DNA of 64,000 nucleotides from Arthrobacter sp. U41 (GCF_007679325.1 NZ_VEGI01000001.1:1-64000); one strand, 5' to 3'; positions 15,825-25,152 are shown, numbered from the stretch's first letter. Notes: generated by a model not told the origin, from the letters alone. A program made the numbers and translations.

Positions 15825-17480
15825 CTAGCTGTTCCTCGGTTCGGGCTGAGAGGCCGGGATGCCGTGATCTGCAAAGATATCCAAGTACTCAACCGGCTCG
15901 GTCCCGACGCTTCCAATCCAGTGGGGCGTGCCGGCATCGATTTCTGCTGACTGTCCCGGGGTAAGGACCATGTCCTGGTCGCCGACTCCTAGCAGGAGAC
16001 GTCCTTTCAGGACATAGATCCAGCCGTTTCCATCGTGAGTGCGTGGTTCAGGCCGGGCACGGACCGGTCCTGCGGGGACTGTGCATTTATACGCAGTGAA
16101 CTGGCCTGGCTGCTGCGCCAACGGTATGGCGGTCAGCTCGCCGCTTCTGACTTGTGGTTCCCCAGGCCACGGGTGACTGGTGCGGAGTTCGCTGCCGGCC
16201 GTAGGCTCGTGAGCATCCGCGGTGCGGCTGTGCAGATCCTGGCCCGACCGGTTGCGGTCGGCGGCACTGGGAAGGGCCGACGGCTTCTTGGGTGACCCGG
16301 TGGGCCACAGCCGCGGGGCGCGGTGGGCGGCCACGTCTTCGACCCAGCCGATGGTGAGGAACAGGACGGCGAGGAGCGGCCACACACCGATGAACAGGGT
16401 CCACTCGCTACTTAGAACCCACGGTATGGCTGCTGCGACGTCGTCGATCTCGTAGAGCCGGTCGATTACCATCACGCTGATCACCAGCAGGAGGTTGTGC
16501 CAGAGGTAGATGGTGAGGGCCCGGTTGTTGACGAGGCTGATTGGCTTGTCGAGATACCGAATCGGCCTGGGCAGCGATTGCCATGATGGCGAGATTCGGA
16601 GCAACATGGCGCAGAAGCCCAGCGACCACAGAGCCTGGGCCAGGGGAATGTTATTCAGGTCCCATTCCGTGTCCTCTAGGTGGCTGGACGCCCATATGAG
16701 GCCCAGGGCCATGAGGGCCAGACCAGCGGCGAAGACCGCCCGTCGAGGCATCTCGAGCAGCAGGCGGTTGTTATGGGCGAAGCCGAGGATCCAGCAGGAA
16801 CCATAGGTGGCAAAGTCGGTGATGGCGCTGTTTCCCCAGTCCGGAAGAGGGATTAGACCCATGCTGAGAACTGCCATGAGGCCCAACGGTGCCAGCAGCG
16901 TTGTCCACGGCAGCCGTTGAAATGCCTTGAGTAGAAGCGGAGATAACAGCATGAACCAGAAATATGTCCGGATGTACCACAAGCCCTCTTCAGCCTGGAG
17001 GGCCCAGGAGGATTCGACTAGACCAGCGTCAGAGCCGATGTTCTGCGGGAACGGTGGGTCCCCGAGGGGAATGAACCACAAGAGGATTTGGAGCCAGGAG
17101 CCCCCGGCTCGAACCGTTGGAGTCCAACCCTGCCAGAGCAGGAGAACCAAGACGGTACCGCTATAAGCCCACAGCGGCAGAAGCAGGCGCCGGGTACGGC
17201 TTCTGAGAACTCCGAGTGCGGGGCGTTCAAGGGAACGTGCCATGAGGGATCCTGCGAGGGCGAACATCACGCCCATCGAAGGGAATGCCATGCTCAGCCA
17301 GACTGCGCCGGCGAAGGAATGATAGGCGACAACACGGACAAGCGCGATGGCACGCAACAGATCCAGATACCGGTCCCGGCCGGAAACTCGTGACGGAGCG
17401 GCAGGTGGCCCGCTGACGAGCGGCGTTTCCCCTACGCTTCCGACGCGCGGCGACATATCCGCCGTCTGGCGCTCCGTCAC
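15825..17480 (-). CDS. Acyltransferase-3 membrane protein with C-terminal cupin domain
   Basis: 551 residues. Residues about 36-365 are an acyltransferase-3 domain: RYLDLLRAIALVRVVAYHSF at the start, then about ten helices, including ALTIYLWHNLLL. Such proteins transfer acyl groups to wall or exported glycans. After a hydrophilic linker comes a cupin domain (about 450-540) with THDGNGWIYVLKGRL and AGTPHWIGS. This cupin resembles the effector domain of the XRE regulator encoded at 20111-20695. The fusion is unusual: acyltransferase-3 proteins more often carry SGNH domains. The reading frame is continuous with no sign of a frameshift. The start could also be ATG 17456 (MSPRVG). Function of the cupin is unknown. 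Confidence 0.8.
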   Translation of the reverse strand: MTERQTADMSPRVGSVGETPLVSGPPAAPSRVSGRDRYLDLLRAIALVRVVAYHSFAGAVWLSMAFPSMGVMFALAGSLMARSLERPALGVLRSRTRRLLLPLWAYSGTVLVLLLWQGWTPTVRAGGSWLQILLWFIPLGDPPFPQNIGSDAGLVESSWALQAEEGLWYIRTYFWFMLLSPLLLKAFQRLPWTTLLAPLGLMAVLSMGLIPLPDWGNSAITDFATYGSCWILGFAHNNRLLLEMPRRAVFAAGLALMALGLIWASSHLEDTEWDLNNIPLAQALWSLGFCAMLLRISPSWQSLPRPIRYLDKPISLVNNRALTIYLWHNLLLVISVMVIDRLYEIDDVAAAIPWVLSSEWTLFIGVWPLLAVLFLTIGWVEDVAAHRAPRLWPTGSPKKPSALPSAADRNRSGQDLHSRTADAHEPTAGSELRTSHPWPGEPQVRSGELTAIPLAQQPGQFTAYKCTVPAGPVRARPEPRTHDGNGWIYVLKGRLLLGVGDQDMVLTPGQSAEIDAGTPHWIGSVGTEPVEYLDIFADHGIPASQPEPRNS

Positions 17481-18034
17481 GGAGTGCCCCTCTGCCGGCC
17501 CCGGAGGAGAACTCCCGGAAGGCCCTGGGCCACGGCTTCGTCGCTCTGGTGCTGCCCTTCGCCCCGCACGAAAGTAGCCAACGCTTCATTCATTACGTGT
17601 GCCTTCTACGTGTCTTCTGACCTTCGCGGACCTGACCGCCCACGATGCCGCGCATTCTCTCTAAAATCGTTATTCTGCCCCAAGGTTTTTAGCCTGGGCA
17701 CGCTGTGCGCGAGCTGTGCACGGCTGCCGAAAGCTGATCTTCGGGATCGTTCGGGTGGTCGGCGGCGTCCGTCATGCATCGCCTACGGTGATGCGCGATA
17801 TCCACCACACAAAACCAAGGCTACGGGGGGATTGCACCTCGACACATGGGTAGTGATTACCCGAATTTTGGTGACGAGGGCTACCTGTACACGGGCTGAG
17901 GTGTCTGGTAGTTCCTATGTTCGTACGGCCCGGCCGCTGTGACGCAGGAGCAGTCGCCCTGCCGGGAATGCGGAGGCGGGACGTTCAAGTGTCGGGCGGA
18001 GGTTGCTCCCGAGCGGCGCAATGAGGCGGCGGCT
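17481..18034. other. 554-base intergenic region, no gene seen
   Basis: Lies between the acyltransferase-cupin start and the dedA stop, both on the minus strand. It is locally AT-richer near 17660-17700 and 17860-17880 than its neighbours. Short open frames have no ribosome site and unconvincing composition. It must hold the promoter of the acyltransferase gene. Confidence 0.5.
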
Positions 18035-18718
18035 TTATTCGGCCTCTGGCGCGCCGTCCCCTGGCCCTCCAGCCAGCTTAAGTTTCCGGCGTTTGCGCCG
18101 GCGCCACACGAAGACCAGGCCAACCGCGACGATGGGGAAGAGTACCCAGCCGCCGATGTCCAGGGCGTCGCCGATGGCTTGGGCCAGAGCCCCGGCCAGA
18201 TAGGCGAGGACGCTGAGGCTCGCAACCCAGGCAATGGACCCCGTGATGGTCCAGAGCAGGAACTTGGGCCAGGGCATCTTGGCAGCGCCTGCGGCGATGG
18301 CGCCCCAGAGCCGGACGACTATGACCCAGCGGCCGAAGAACAAGGCTGTGCCGCCGTGCCGATCGAAGAACGACTCCAGTTGGACGATGCGATTCTCATC
18401 GGCGTGGAAGCGCTGTGCTAGGCGCAGCATCAACGGCCGGCCTCCCACCCGCCCAAGTACGTAGCCAATAGTGCTCCCGATCATGGCGCCCAGGCTTCCG
18501 ACGGCGATAACGGCAGCGAGGTTGAGCTCCCCGTGGCGCGCCGACGCGTAGGCGCCAAGCAGGACGGCTACGGCCGGAAGCGGTACACCGGCGCACTGTG
18601 CCAACACGATCACAAAGACGCCGAAGTAGTAGCCCCAGTCGTCCGCAATCTCTGCTTCCGCGGCAAAGAATCCCGCCCAGCCGATAGCCACGAAGCGAAG
18701 GGCTGCTAATCCGGTCAT
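18035..18718 (-). CDS. DedA-family membrane protein
   Basis: 227 residues. DedA/VTT features are GVPLPAVAVLLGAYASA, the GSTIGYVLGRVGG segment and FFGRWVIVVRLWGAIAAGAAKMPWPKF, with the conserved FxGRxxxxxR pattern. DedA proteins act as lipid scramblase-like transporters needed for envelope integrity (family knowledge). The C-terminus is strongly basic (RRRKRRKLK). Transcribed alone; 18719-18936 holds the promoter and the tail end of the neighbouring operon. Confidence 0.88.
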   Translation of the reverse strand: MTGLAALRFVAIGWAGFFAAEAEIADDWGYYFGVFVIVLAQCAGVPLPAVAVLLGAYASARHGELNLAAVIAVGSLGAMIGSTIGYVLGRVGGRPLMLRLAQRFHADENRIVQLESFFDRHGGTALFFGRWVIVVRLWGAIAAGAAKMPWPKFLLWTITGSIAWVASLSVLAYLAGALAQAIGDALDIGGWVLFPIVAVGLVFVWRRRKRRKLKLAGGPGDGAPEAE

Positions 18719-18936
18719 CGCTCACACCTCACTTTGCTGCTCCGCCGTGGTTCGTAGTGACGGTCCCCGCGCTGCCCGCGTCGGTTTTGCGTCCGTGACC
18801 CCTGCGACGACCCCCGGATGGCCCTTGTATACGCTTGTGTCCCGGACCGCGTCAAGAGCACCTTGCGGTCACAGGCGGGCCCGACGGCGACCCCGCGTTT
18901 CGGGTCAGCGTCGCCAACCCGGGCGCTCCGGTCAGA

Positions 18937-19989
18937 TCACCGGGACCCGGGGCCCATGCCGACGGCCTCCCGCCCCTCATCCAGGCCATGGCGCCGGGTA
19001 TCCAGCGCGATCCTGGAGACGGTTGCTTCCGAGGCGGCCGAAAAGGGGCCGAAGCGCCCGTCAACGGCCCAGCGGGTTTCCTCGTCGATGAGATCGGCAT
19101 TGATCCGTGCACCGGCCATGACTCCCTCGGCCGCAGCTGTGATCACCTGGGCCATCAAGTTGGAGACATTGCCGGCGGCATACACGCCGGCGACGGCCGT
19201 CGCGCCCATGGTGTCGGTCTCGATGAACCGTCCGGCCCCCGACGGGTGCACCTGGGAACTTAGCCCAAGTGATTCCAGCAGCGCGGATCTGGCCTCCATG
19301 CCTGTTCCGACGGCCAGTGCCTGTACGCCGAAGGAGGCGCCCTGGCGCAGCGTGAGTCCGGTGAGGACGCCGTCGACAGCGTCAACGGAAGCCACGGCGC
19401 CGTCGACCACCGCTATGGAGCGGGCGGCGAGCTTGTCCCATTCCTGGTCGGTGGGTTCGACGGTGTCGTTGAGGAAGAGGGTGATGTCAGGGGACCACTG
19501 CCGGAACAGCAGTGCCTGGTGGACGGACAACGGGCCGGTGCCCAGCACTCCGATCCGTTGCCCGCGGATTTCCCAGCCGTGGCAGTAGGGGCAGTGCACA
19601 ACCCCCTTTCCCCATTGCTCCCGAAGCCCGCTGATGGGAGGCAGTTCGTCCGTCAAGCCGGTGGTGACGAGCATTCGCCTGCCGGAGAACCGGCGGGCAT
19701 CTCCCAGAACCACCTCGAATCCATCAGGGGTTCGATCCGCTGCAACGGCTTCGCCATCAAGGACCGTTCCTCCGTAGGAGAGCACTTCGCTGCGTCCGAT
19801 GGACAGCAGTTCGCCGGGGTTTATCCCGTCCCTCGAAAGGTAGCCGTGTACACCCGCCGCGGGTGCGTTGCGTGGGGTTCCGGAATCGATGACCAGTACC
19901 GAGCGCAGCGCCCGGCCCAGCGTCGTGGCTGCGCTGAGTCCCGCTGCGCCGCCGCCAACAATGACAACGTCATACCGTGTGGTGTCCAT
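18937..19989 (-). CDS. Thioredoxin-reductase-like FAD/NAD(P) oxidoreductase
   Basis: 350 residues from ATG 19989, with GAAGGA upstream. FAD loop VIVGGGAAGLSAA (9-21), redox pair HCPYCHGWE (C133, C136), the second nucleotide loop GVLGTGPLS, and the FAD-binding end VAGVYAAGNVSN. This is the low-molecular-weight thioredoxin reductase fold, but the CPYC-HGWE form belongs to the group usually found beside XRE-cupin regulators, not to the housekeeping TrxB. Its partner is unknown. It is divergent from such a regulator, which probably controls it. Confidence 0.85.
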   Translation of the reverse strand: MDTTRYDVVIVGGGAAGLSAATTLGRALRSVLVIDSGTPRNAPAAGVHGYLSRDGINPGELLSIGRSEVLSYGGTVLDGEAVAADRTPDGFEVVLGDARRFSGRRMLVTTGLTDELPPISGLREQWGKGVVHCPYCHGWEIRGQRIGVLGTGPLSVHQALLFRQWSPDITLFLNDTVEPTDQEWDKLAARSIAVVDGAVASVDAVDGVLTGLTLRQGASFGVQALAVGTGMEARSALLESLGLSSQVHPSGAGRFIETDTMGATAVAGVYAAGNVSNLMAQVITAAAEGVMAGARINADLIDEETRWAVDGRFGPFSAASEATVSRIALDTRRHGLDEGREAVGMGPGSR

Positions 19990-20073
19990 ACTGATGTGTC
20001 CTTCGTCGTGTCCTGAAAGTTCCCCGCCAGTGTCCTGTGGCGGTGACACCAGCCTCCCTCGCATGAATCAGTT

Positions 20074-20101
20074 TTGACAAAGTCTATTGCCGTTATGGCA
20101 A
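20074..20101. promoter_or_regulatory. Operator-like inverted repeat and -35-like box between divergent genes
   Basis: TTGCC-GTTAT-GGCAA (20087-20101) is a perfect 5-5-5 inverted repeat 10 bases before the XRE-cupin start. A TTGACA box lies at 20074-20079. No canonical -10 box is evident at the usual spacing. It is a good candidate site for autorepression by the adjacent regulator and control of the divergent flavoprotein gene. Confidence 0.45.
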
Positions 20102-20110
20102 AGTGAGGGT

Positions 20111-20695
20111 ATGGCTAACGAACTTGACGATGTCCTCGGGGCGGTCGGCCCCCGGCTTCGGGCACTCCGTACCGAACGGAACCTCACCCTCGGAGACGTG
20201 TCCTCTGCATCCGGAGTGTCGGTGAGCACCCTGTCCCGCCTTGAGTCCGGCCAACGCAGGCCAAACCTCGAAATCCTGCTGCCCCTCGCGAGGATGTACG
20301 GTGTTCCCCTCGATGATCTGGTGGGCGCCCCGCTGACCGGGGATCCCAGGATCCACCTCCAGCCCATCACCCACGGTGACATGACGGCTGTTCCCCTCAC
20401 GCGCCGCCCGGGTGGGCTGCAGGCCTTCAAGATGGTGCTCGCGGGCGATGCCCGCGGGGCAGAGCCCGACCCGCGGGTTCATGAAGGCTATGAATGGCTC
20501 TACATCCTCAACGGACGGCTGCGCCTGGTGCTGGGCGACAAGGACTTTGAACTTCGCCCCGGCGAAGCCGCGGAATTCGACACCCGTACGCCGCACTGGT
20601 TCGCCAGCGCTGACGGCAGACCCGTCGAGTTCATCAGCCTGTTCGGACAGCAGGGCGAGCGGATGCACGTACGCGCGCGGCCCAAGTCCTCATAG
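20111..20695 (+). CDS. XRE-family regulator with cupin sensor domain
   Basis: 194 residues from ATG 20111 (GTGAGGG upstream). N-terminal helix-turn-helix at about 14-70 (TLGDVSSASGVSVSTLSRLE is the DNA-reading region), then a cupin at about 92-185 with HEGYEWLYILNGRL (H124, E126, E129) and RTPHWFAS (H162), likely metal or ligand-binding positions. Regulators of this design often sense small metabolites or redox state and repress neighbouring genes. It faces the thioredoxin-reductase-like gene across a 121-base gap. Confidence 0.88.
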   Translation: MANELDDVLGAVGPRLRALRTERNLTLGDVSSASGVSVSTLSRLESGQRRPNLEILLPLARMYGVPLDDLVGAPLTGDPRIHLQPITHGDMTAVPLTRRPGGLQAFKMVLAGDARGAEPDPRVHEGYEWLYILNGRLRLVLGDKDFELRPGEAAEFDTRTPHWFASADGRPVEFISLFGQQGERMHVRARPKSS

Positions 20696-20755
20696 CCGAG
20701 GAAGTCCGAGGGTTCTGGGCATCGGTGTGCCTAGGTTCCCTTTCACCCGCATTGG

Positions 20756-22879
20756 GTGATGACTGTCCCGACTCGAAACGCTAGCTTGGCGGACATGTCG
20801 TCGGAAATGAGCGAGCCCGCCGCGTCGTCGCCAGGGATCGATCCGATGGTCGTGATTCGTTCCAGGCCTTACCTCGCCGCGCTCGTGCTTGCAGCGATCC
20901 TGGGCGTTCCCGTCTCGATCATTGCGTACGGTTTTCTCGCTTTCGTCGCGGCGCTTCAGCGGTTCGTCTTCGACGGGCTGCCGAATCAAGTCCTCGGGGG
21001 TGCTCCTCCTGCGTGGTGGCCGGTTCCATGGTTGGCGCTGTGTGGGCTATTGACGGCGTTGACCATCCGGTATCTGCCGGGAAACGGCGGCCACTCACCC
21101 GCTTTCGGATTCAAGACGGGCGGCGGTCCGCCCGCTGGCCGGGAGCTCGGGGGCATAGTCCTCGCGGCGCTGGCCACGCTCAGCCTGGGCGCGGTGCTCG
21201 GGCCTGAGGGGCCGCTGATCGCGATCGGTGGTGGCCTCGGGGCGTTGACGGTGCACCTGGTGAAGAAGGACGCTCCGCCGATGGCCCTGACGATCATGGC
21301 GTCGGCCGGCAGCTTCGCGGCGATCAGCACCCTGCTCGGGTCTCCCGTGCTCGGTGCATTCCTGATCATGGAGGCCGCAGGGATCGGGGGAATGACGCTG
21401 AGCCTGGTGGCCCTGCCCGGATTGCTCGCTTCCGGCGTCGGGGCGCTGGTGTTCGTCGGCCTGGACGGCTGGACCGGATTGGGCAGCTTCTCGCTCGCGC
21501 TGCCGGTGGTGCCGCCGGCGGTGCCGCCGACGTTGGCGACGTTGGGCTGGGCGGTGGTCATGGGCGCGGTCGGCGCGCTGTTGGGATGGCTGATCCGCTG
21601 GGTCGCGCTGTCGCTGCGTCCGGTCGTGCATCTGAACCGGGTGTTGGTGACGTCTGCGCTCGGCCTGCTGATCGGTCTTACCGCGATGGTGTACCAGTTG
21701 ATCTCCGGGCGCAGCTTCACGCAGGTGTTGTTCTCGGGGCAGGACGCGCTTCCGGAGCTGGTGGAACAGGCCGCAGACTACCCGCTTGCGGTGCTGGTCC
21801 TGCTGATCGCTTGTAAGACCTTGGTCTATGGACTCTCGTTAAGCGCATTTCGTGGCGGGCCGGTGTTCCCGTCGATGTTTATCGGTGCGGCGCTCGGTAT
21901 TGCCGCGAGCGGGTTGCCCGGAATGAATCTCGCGGCAGGGATCGGCATGGGCATGGGAGCCATGTGCGCAGCGATGCTGCGGCTGCCGTTGACGTCGACG
22001 CTGCTGGCCACGCTGCTGATGGGAGTGGACGGTGTGGCGGTAACACCCCAGGTGGTGGTGGCCGTGGCGGTGGCCTTCGTGATCACCAATGTGCTCCCCG
22101 TCCCGGGCCCGACGGCGTCCGTGGCGCCTGACGATGTCGGCGTCGGCCAACAGCGGGCCGATTCGAGGACCGACCATGCAGCTGAGATCTCGAGCGCGGG
22201 CCCTTTGACGGCACGGGACCGGTGGATCGCCTGGCTGTTCATCATTGGCTCGAGTCTGTTCGCCCTGGGGGCGGTACCGTTCTACGCCGAGGCCGTGGGA
22301 TTGCACTGGTGTGGAGTCACGTTCTTCGTCGGTTCGCTGTTCTTCACCTGTGCGGCGTTCCTGCAGTACCGCGAAGCCGTTGACGCGCTCCCGGCCGTGG
22401 GTGCCACGCGGCGCCAATCGTTTTGGGTATGGGCGCCGCGGAATCTCGTCTGGCTCGCTTGCGCGCTTCAACTTGCCGGCACGCTGTGGTTCAACTGGAG
22501 TACGGCGAACGCGCTACTGGTCAACCTCAGTGCGGCGCTCGCCGAGCAACGGGTGTGGCGACCCGACGCTCTCGGTTCAGTCGCCTTCCTTGCATCAAGC
22601 GCTGTGGCGTTGCGGTATGCCGGTCGCGGCGCCATTGCCGGCATGCCGAGGCCTCGGACGTGGAAGATCGGCGTGATCAACGTTGCCGGCTCTGTTGCGT
22701 TCGGCGTCTCTGCTGTCGCGGCCTTTGTCCTACCGTCGAGCGGCGATGTCTGGAACGCCGGGCTGGCCAATCTCGGCACACTCGTGGGAGCCCTGTTCTT
22801 CCTCACCGGCGCGGTTCTGATGCTTAGTCCGGGATCCACCGACGCCACGGTTCCTGCGGACCCGGGAACTCTTCCGTAA
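20756..22879 (+). CDS. ClC-family chloride channel/antiporter with extra C-terminal membrane domain
   Basis: 707 residues from GTG 20756 (ATG 20759 and 20795 are alternatives). The ClC core (about 35-460) has VLGPEGPLIAIGG, with E151 as the external gating glutamate, ASAGSFAAI, and E206 near the internal proton-glutamate position, so Cl-/H+ exchange is possible. After a hydrophilic linker (about 465-490) comes an extra region of about 200 residues with five or six helices (WCGVTFFVGSLFFTCAAFLQ), resembling YrhK-type modules. The glutamate decarboxylase gene starts 31 bases later, so the two likely form an acid-stress operon in which ClC offsets charge. The extra domain is unusual. Confidence 0.85.
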   Translation: MMTVPTRNASLADMSSEMSEPAASSPGIDPMVVIRSRPYLAALVLAAILGVPVSIIAYGFLAFVAALQRFVFDGLPNQVLGGAPPAWWPVPWLALCGLLTALTIRYLPGNGGHSPAFGFKTGGGPPAGRELGGIVLAALATLSLGAVLGPEGPLIAIGGGLGALTVHLVKKDAPPMALTIMASAGSFAAISTLLGSPVLGAFLIMEAAGIGGMTLSLVALPGLLASGVGALVFVGLDGWTGLGSFSLALPVVPPAVPPTLATLGWAVVMGAVGALLGWLIRWVALSLRPVVHLNRVLVTSALGLLIGLTAMVYQLISGRSFTQVLFSGQDALPELVEQAADYPLAVLVLLIACKTLVYGLSLSAFRGGPVFPSMFIGAALGIAASGLPGMNLAAGIGMGMGAMCAAMLRLPLTSTLLATLLMGVDGVAVTPQVVVAVAVAFVITNVLPVPGPTASVAPDDVGVGQQRADSRTDHAAEISSAGPLTARDRWIAWLFIIGSSLFALGAVPFYAEAVGLHWCGVTFFVGSLFFTCAAFLQYREAVDALPAVGATRRQSFWVWAPRNLVWLACALQLAGTLWFNWSTANALLVNLSAALAEQRVWRPDALGSVAFLASSAVALRYAGRGAIAGMPRPRTWKIGVINVAGSVAFGVSAVAAFVLPSSGDVWNAGLANLGTLVGALFFLTGAVLMLSPGSTDATVPADPGTLP

Positions 22880-22910
22880 CCCCTTTGCAACAGTTTCTGA
22901 AGGAGAAGTG

Positions 22911-24290
22911 ATGTCAGTAAATTCTCAGCCGACGGATGCCGACGTGGCGCTGTTCGGCAACCGATTCGTCACCCAGGAAGTTCCGAGCCGGGTGTTCCCG
23001 GAGACCGGCATTCCCGCTCAGGACGCTTTGCGGCTGGTGTCTGAGGACCTGGCGCTGGAAGGTGATCCGGCCCGCAACCTGGCGACATTCGTGACGACAT
23101 GGATGGAGCCGCAGGCCCAGCAGATCATCGCCGCGAACCTGCACCGCAATTTCATCGACCACGCCGAATATCCCCGCACGGCCGAGATCGAGCAACGCTG
23201 CATCCGGATGCTCGCCGACCTCTTCCACGCTCCGGGCGAGACGACGGGAGCCCGAACTCAGGGATCCTCCGAGGCGATCATGCTCGGCGGGCTGTCCCTG
23301 AAGTGGAACTGGCGCAAGCGCCGCGAGGCCGCCGGTGCGTCGACGTCGAGCCCGAACCTGGTGTTCGGCGGCGACGTGCACGTCGTGTGGGAGAAGTTCT
23401 GCCGCTACTTCGACGTCGAGCCGCGCATCGTGCCGCTGCAGCCCGGGAAATACACCATCGGCCCGGACGACGTGCAGGCCCATGTGGACGAGAACACCAT
23501 CGGCGTCGCAGCCGTGCTGGGCACGACGTTCACCGGTCACAAAGACGACATCGTCGGCATCAACGACCTGCTGCTGCGGATCAAGCGTGAGCGGGGCCTT
23601 GATGTGCCGCTGCACGTGGACGGGGCCAGCGGAGGATTTGTCTGGCCCTTCCTCTACCCGGATTCCAAATGGGACTTCCGGCTCGAGCAGGTCCGTTCGA
23701 TCAATGTCTCCGGGCACAAGTTCGGACTGGTCTATCCCGGCATCGGCTGGCTGATCTTCCGGGAGAAGGCCGACCTGGCCAAGGACCTCGTCTTCGAGGA
23801 GAACTACCTCGGCAAGACCGACTCGACGTTCACCCTGAACTTCTCCACCGGCTCGTCGATGGTTCTTGCCCAGTACTACAACTTCGTGCGCTACGGCCGT
23901 GCCGGTTACACCTACATCATGCAGAACATGCAGACCAACGCCCGCGTCCTCGCCGAGAAGCTGGAGGCCATGGGCCGGTTTGAGATCATCGGCCCCGACG
24001 CGGAGCAGCTTCCCCTGGTCGCGTTCCGGCTCGCGGCCGACACCGGGTACAACGAGTTCGACATTGCCTGGCAGCTCTCGGCCGAGCGCGGCTGGATGGT
24101 GCCGGCCTACACCCTGCCGCCGAACGCCCAGGACGTGACGATCATGCGGGCCCTGGTGAAGGAAACGATGAGCCGGGAGCACGTCGACACGCTCGCCCGG
24201 GACATCGAGGAGGCGTGCTCCACCCTGGCGAAGAAGGGCGGCGCGCACGAATCCGAACGCAATAAGGTCGTCACAGGCCCCGGACATTGA
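22911..24290 (+). CDS. gadB: Glutamate decarboxylase
   Basis: 459 residues from ATG 22911, behind AAGGAGAAG. PLP-dependent group II decarboxylase with HRNFIDHAEYPRTAEIE near the N-terminus, GSSEAIMLGG, DGASGGFVWPF, and the PLP lysine K270 in NVSGHKFGLVYPG. It converts glutamate to GABA and consumes a cytoplasmic proton. The length is close to Escherichia coli GadB. It follows the ClC gene in what looks like one transcript. No GadC-type antiporter is adjacent; an APC permease lies 3 kb downstream. The long open frame on the opposite strand is a composition shadow. Confidence 0.95.
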   Translation: MSVNSQPTDADVALFGNRFVTQEVPSRVFPETGIPAQDALRLVSEDLALEGDPARNLATFVTTWMEPQAQQIIAANLHRNFIDHAEYPRTAEIEQRCIRMLADLFHAPGETTGARTQGSSEAIMLGGLSLKWNWRKRREAAGASTSSPNLVFGGDVHVVWEKFCRYFDVEPRIVPLQPGKYTIGPDDVQAHVDENTIGVAAVLGTTFTGHKDDIVGINDLLLRIKRERGLDVPLHVDGASGGFVWPFLYPDSKWDFRLEQVRSINVSGHKFGLVYPGIGWLIFREKADLAKDLVFEENYLGKTDSTFTLNFSTGSSMVLAQYYNFVRYGRAGYTYIMQNMQTNARVLAEKLEAMGRFEIIGPDAEQLPLVAFRLAADTGYNEFDIAWQLSAERGWMVPAYTLPPNAQDVTIMRALVKETMSREHVDTLARDIEEACSTLAKKGGAHESERNKVVTGPGH

Positions 24291-24348
24291 CTATTACGGT
24301 GGCTGGCGGGTTGCCAGGCCCGGAGTCACGACTACTTCGGGAGGTCTG

Positions 24349-25152
24349 ATGCCGGGCCGATTTTGGGGACGACGGGGCCGGCAGGTCAGTGAACAGGCCC
24401 GGGCCCGGGCCGATATCGCGGATCCGGTAAACAAGGAGATTGCGCTCCAGCTCACGTCCACCGCCGAGAACTCTACTCCTGACTGGACTACCTCTTATGG
24501 CTACATCGAGGACATCGGTGACGGACGGGGCTACACCGCCGGGCTGGTGGGCTGGTGCAGCGGCACCGGTGACATGCTCGAGCTTTTGCAGGCGTACACA
24601 AAATCCGCCCCGGGAAATCCGTTGCGGCAGCACCTGCCGCTGTTGGAGCAAATCATGGACGCAGCCTACGAAGACCGGCCTGCGCTGAGCCATCGGCTGT
24701 TGGACCCGTCCTTCGTGGCGGACTGGAGGTCGGCGGCGGGTGACCCTGCCTTCCAGCGGGCCCAGCAGGAGGAACGGGACCGGGTCTACTGGCGGCCGGC
24801 GCTGGAAGAGGCAGCCCGGGACGGGGTCGGGCCGCTGGGGCTTGCGATCTACTACGACGTATCGGTCAACCACGGCCCTGGGGACGATGAGGAGTCGTTC
24901 GGCGGCATCCTGGCCGCGGCACGGCGGGCGCGGCGCCCCCCGGCCCAGGGCGGGGACGAGTCCAAGTACCTCGCCGCCGTGGTGGACGCAAGGGTGAGGA
25001 TCCTTAGGAGCTGGGGTGACTACCAGCGGAACGGGCGCCAGGACATCCACTACGGACTCCTGGAAGCTGGCAACCTTGAGCTCATTCCGCCGTTCAGCTG
25101 GTCCGTCTACGGCGACACATTTGAGCTCCGTTCCTACCCGCAACCAAAGTAG
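24349..25152 (+). CDS. csn: GH46 chitosanase without visible signal peptide
   Basis: 267 residues from ATG 24349, behind GGGAGG. The GH46 fold is marked by TSTAENSTPDW (E40) and YIEDIGDGRGYTAG (D58). The 18-residue spacing equals that of the two catalytic acids of Streptomyces N174 chitosanase (E22, D40). It hydrolyses beta-1,4 glucosamine chains. GH46 enzymes are normally secreted, but the N-terminus here (MPGRFWGRRGRQVSEQ) is charged and lacks a hydrophobic core, and no better start is seen upstream. It may be intracellular, released by lysis, or represent a family member that lost export. Confidence 0.88.
   Translation: MPGRFWGRRGRQVSEQARARADIADPVNKEIALQLTSTAENSTPDWTTSYGYIEDIGDGRGYTAGLVGWCSGTGDMLELLQAYTKSAPGNPLRQHLPLLEQIMDAAYEDRPALSHRLLDPSFVADWRSAAGDPAFQRAQQEERDRVYWRPALEEAARDGVGPLGLAIYYDVSVNHGPGDDEESFGGILAAARRARRPPAQGGDESKYLAAVVDARVRILRSWGDYQRNGRQDIHYGLLEAGNLELIPPFSWSVYGDTFELRSYPQPK

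Noticed and set aside
17227..17589. 120-residue minus-strand frame in the gap before the acyltransferase
   Set aside because: Overlaps the acyltransferase start in another frame, has no ribosome site and shows shadow composition.
22914..24287. Long open frame opposite the glutamate decarboxylase
   Set aside because: Exact opposite of a conserved gene; typical GC-rich third-base shadow with no recognisable domain.
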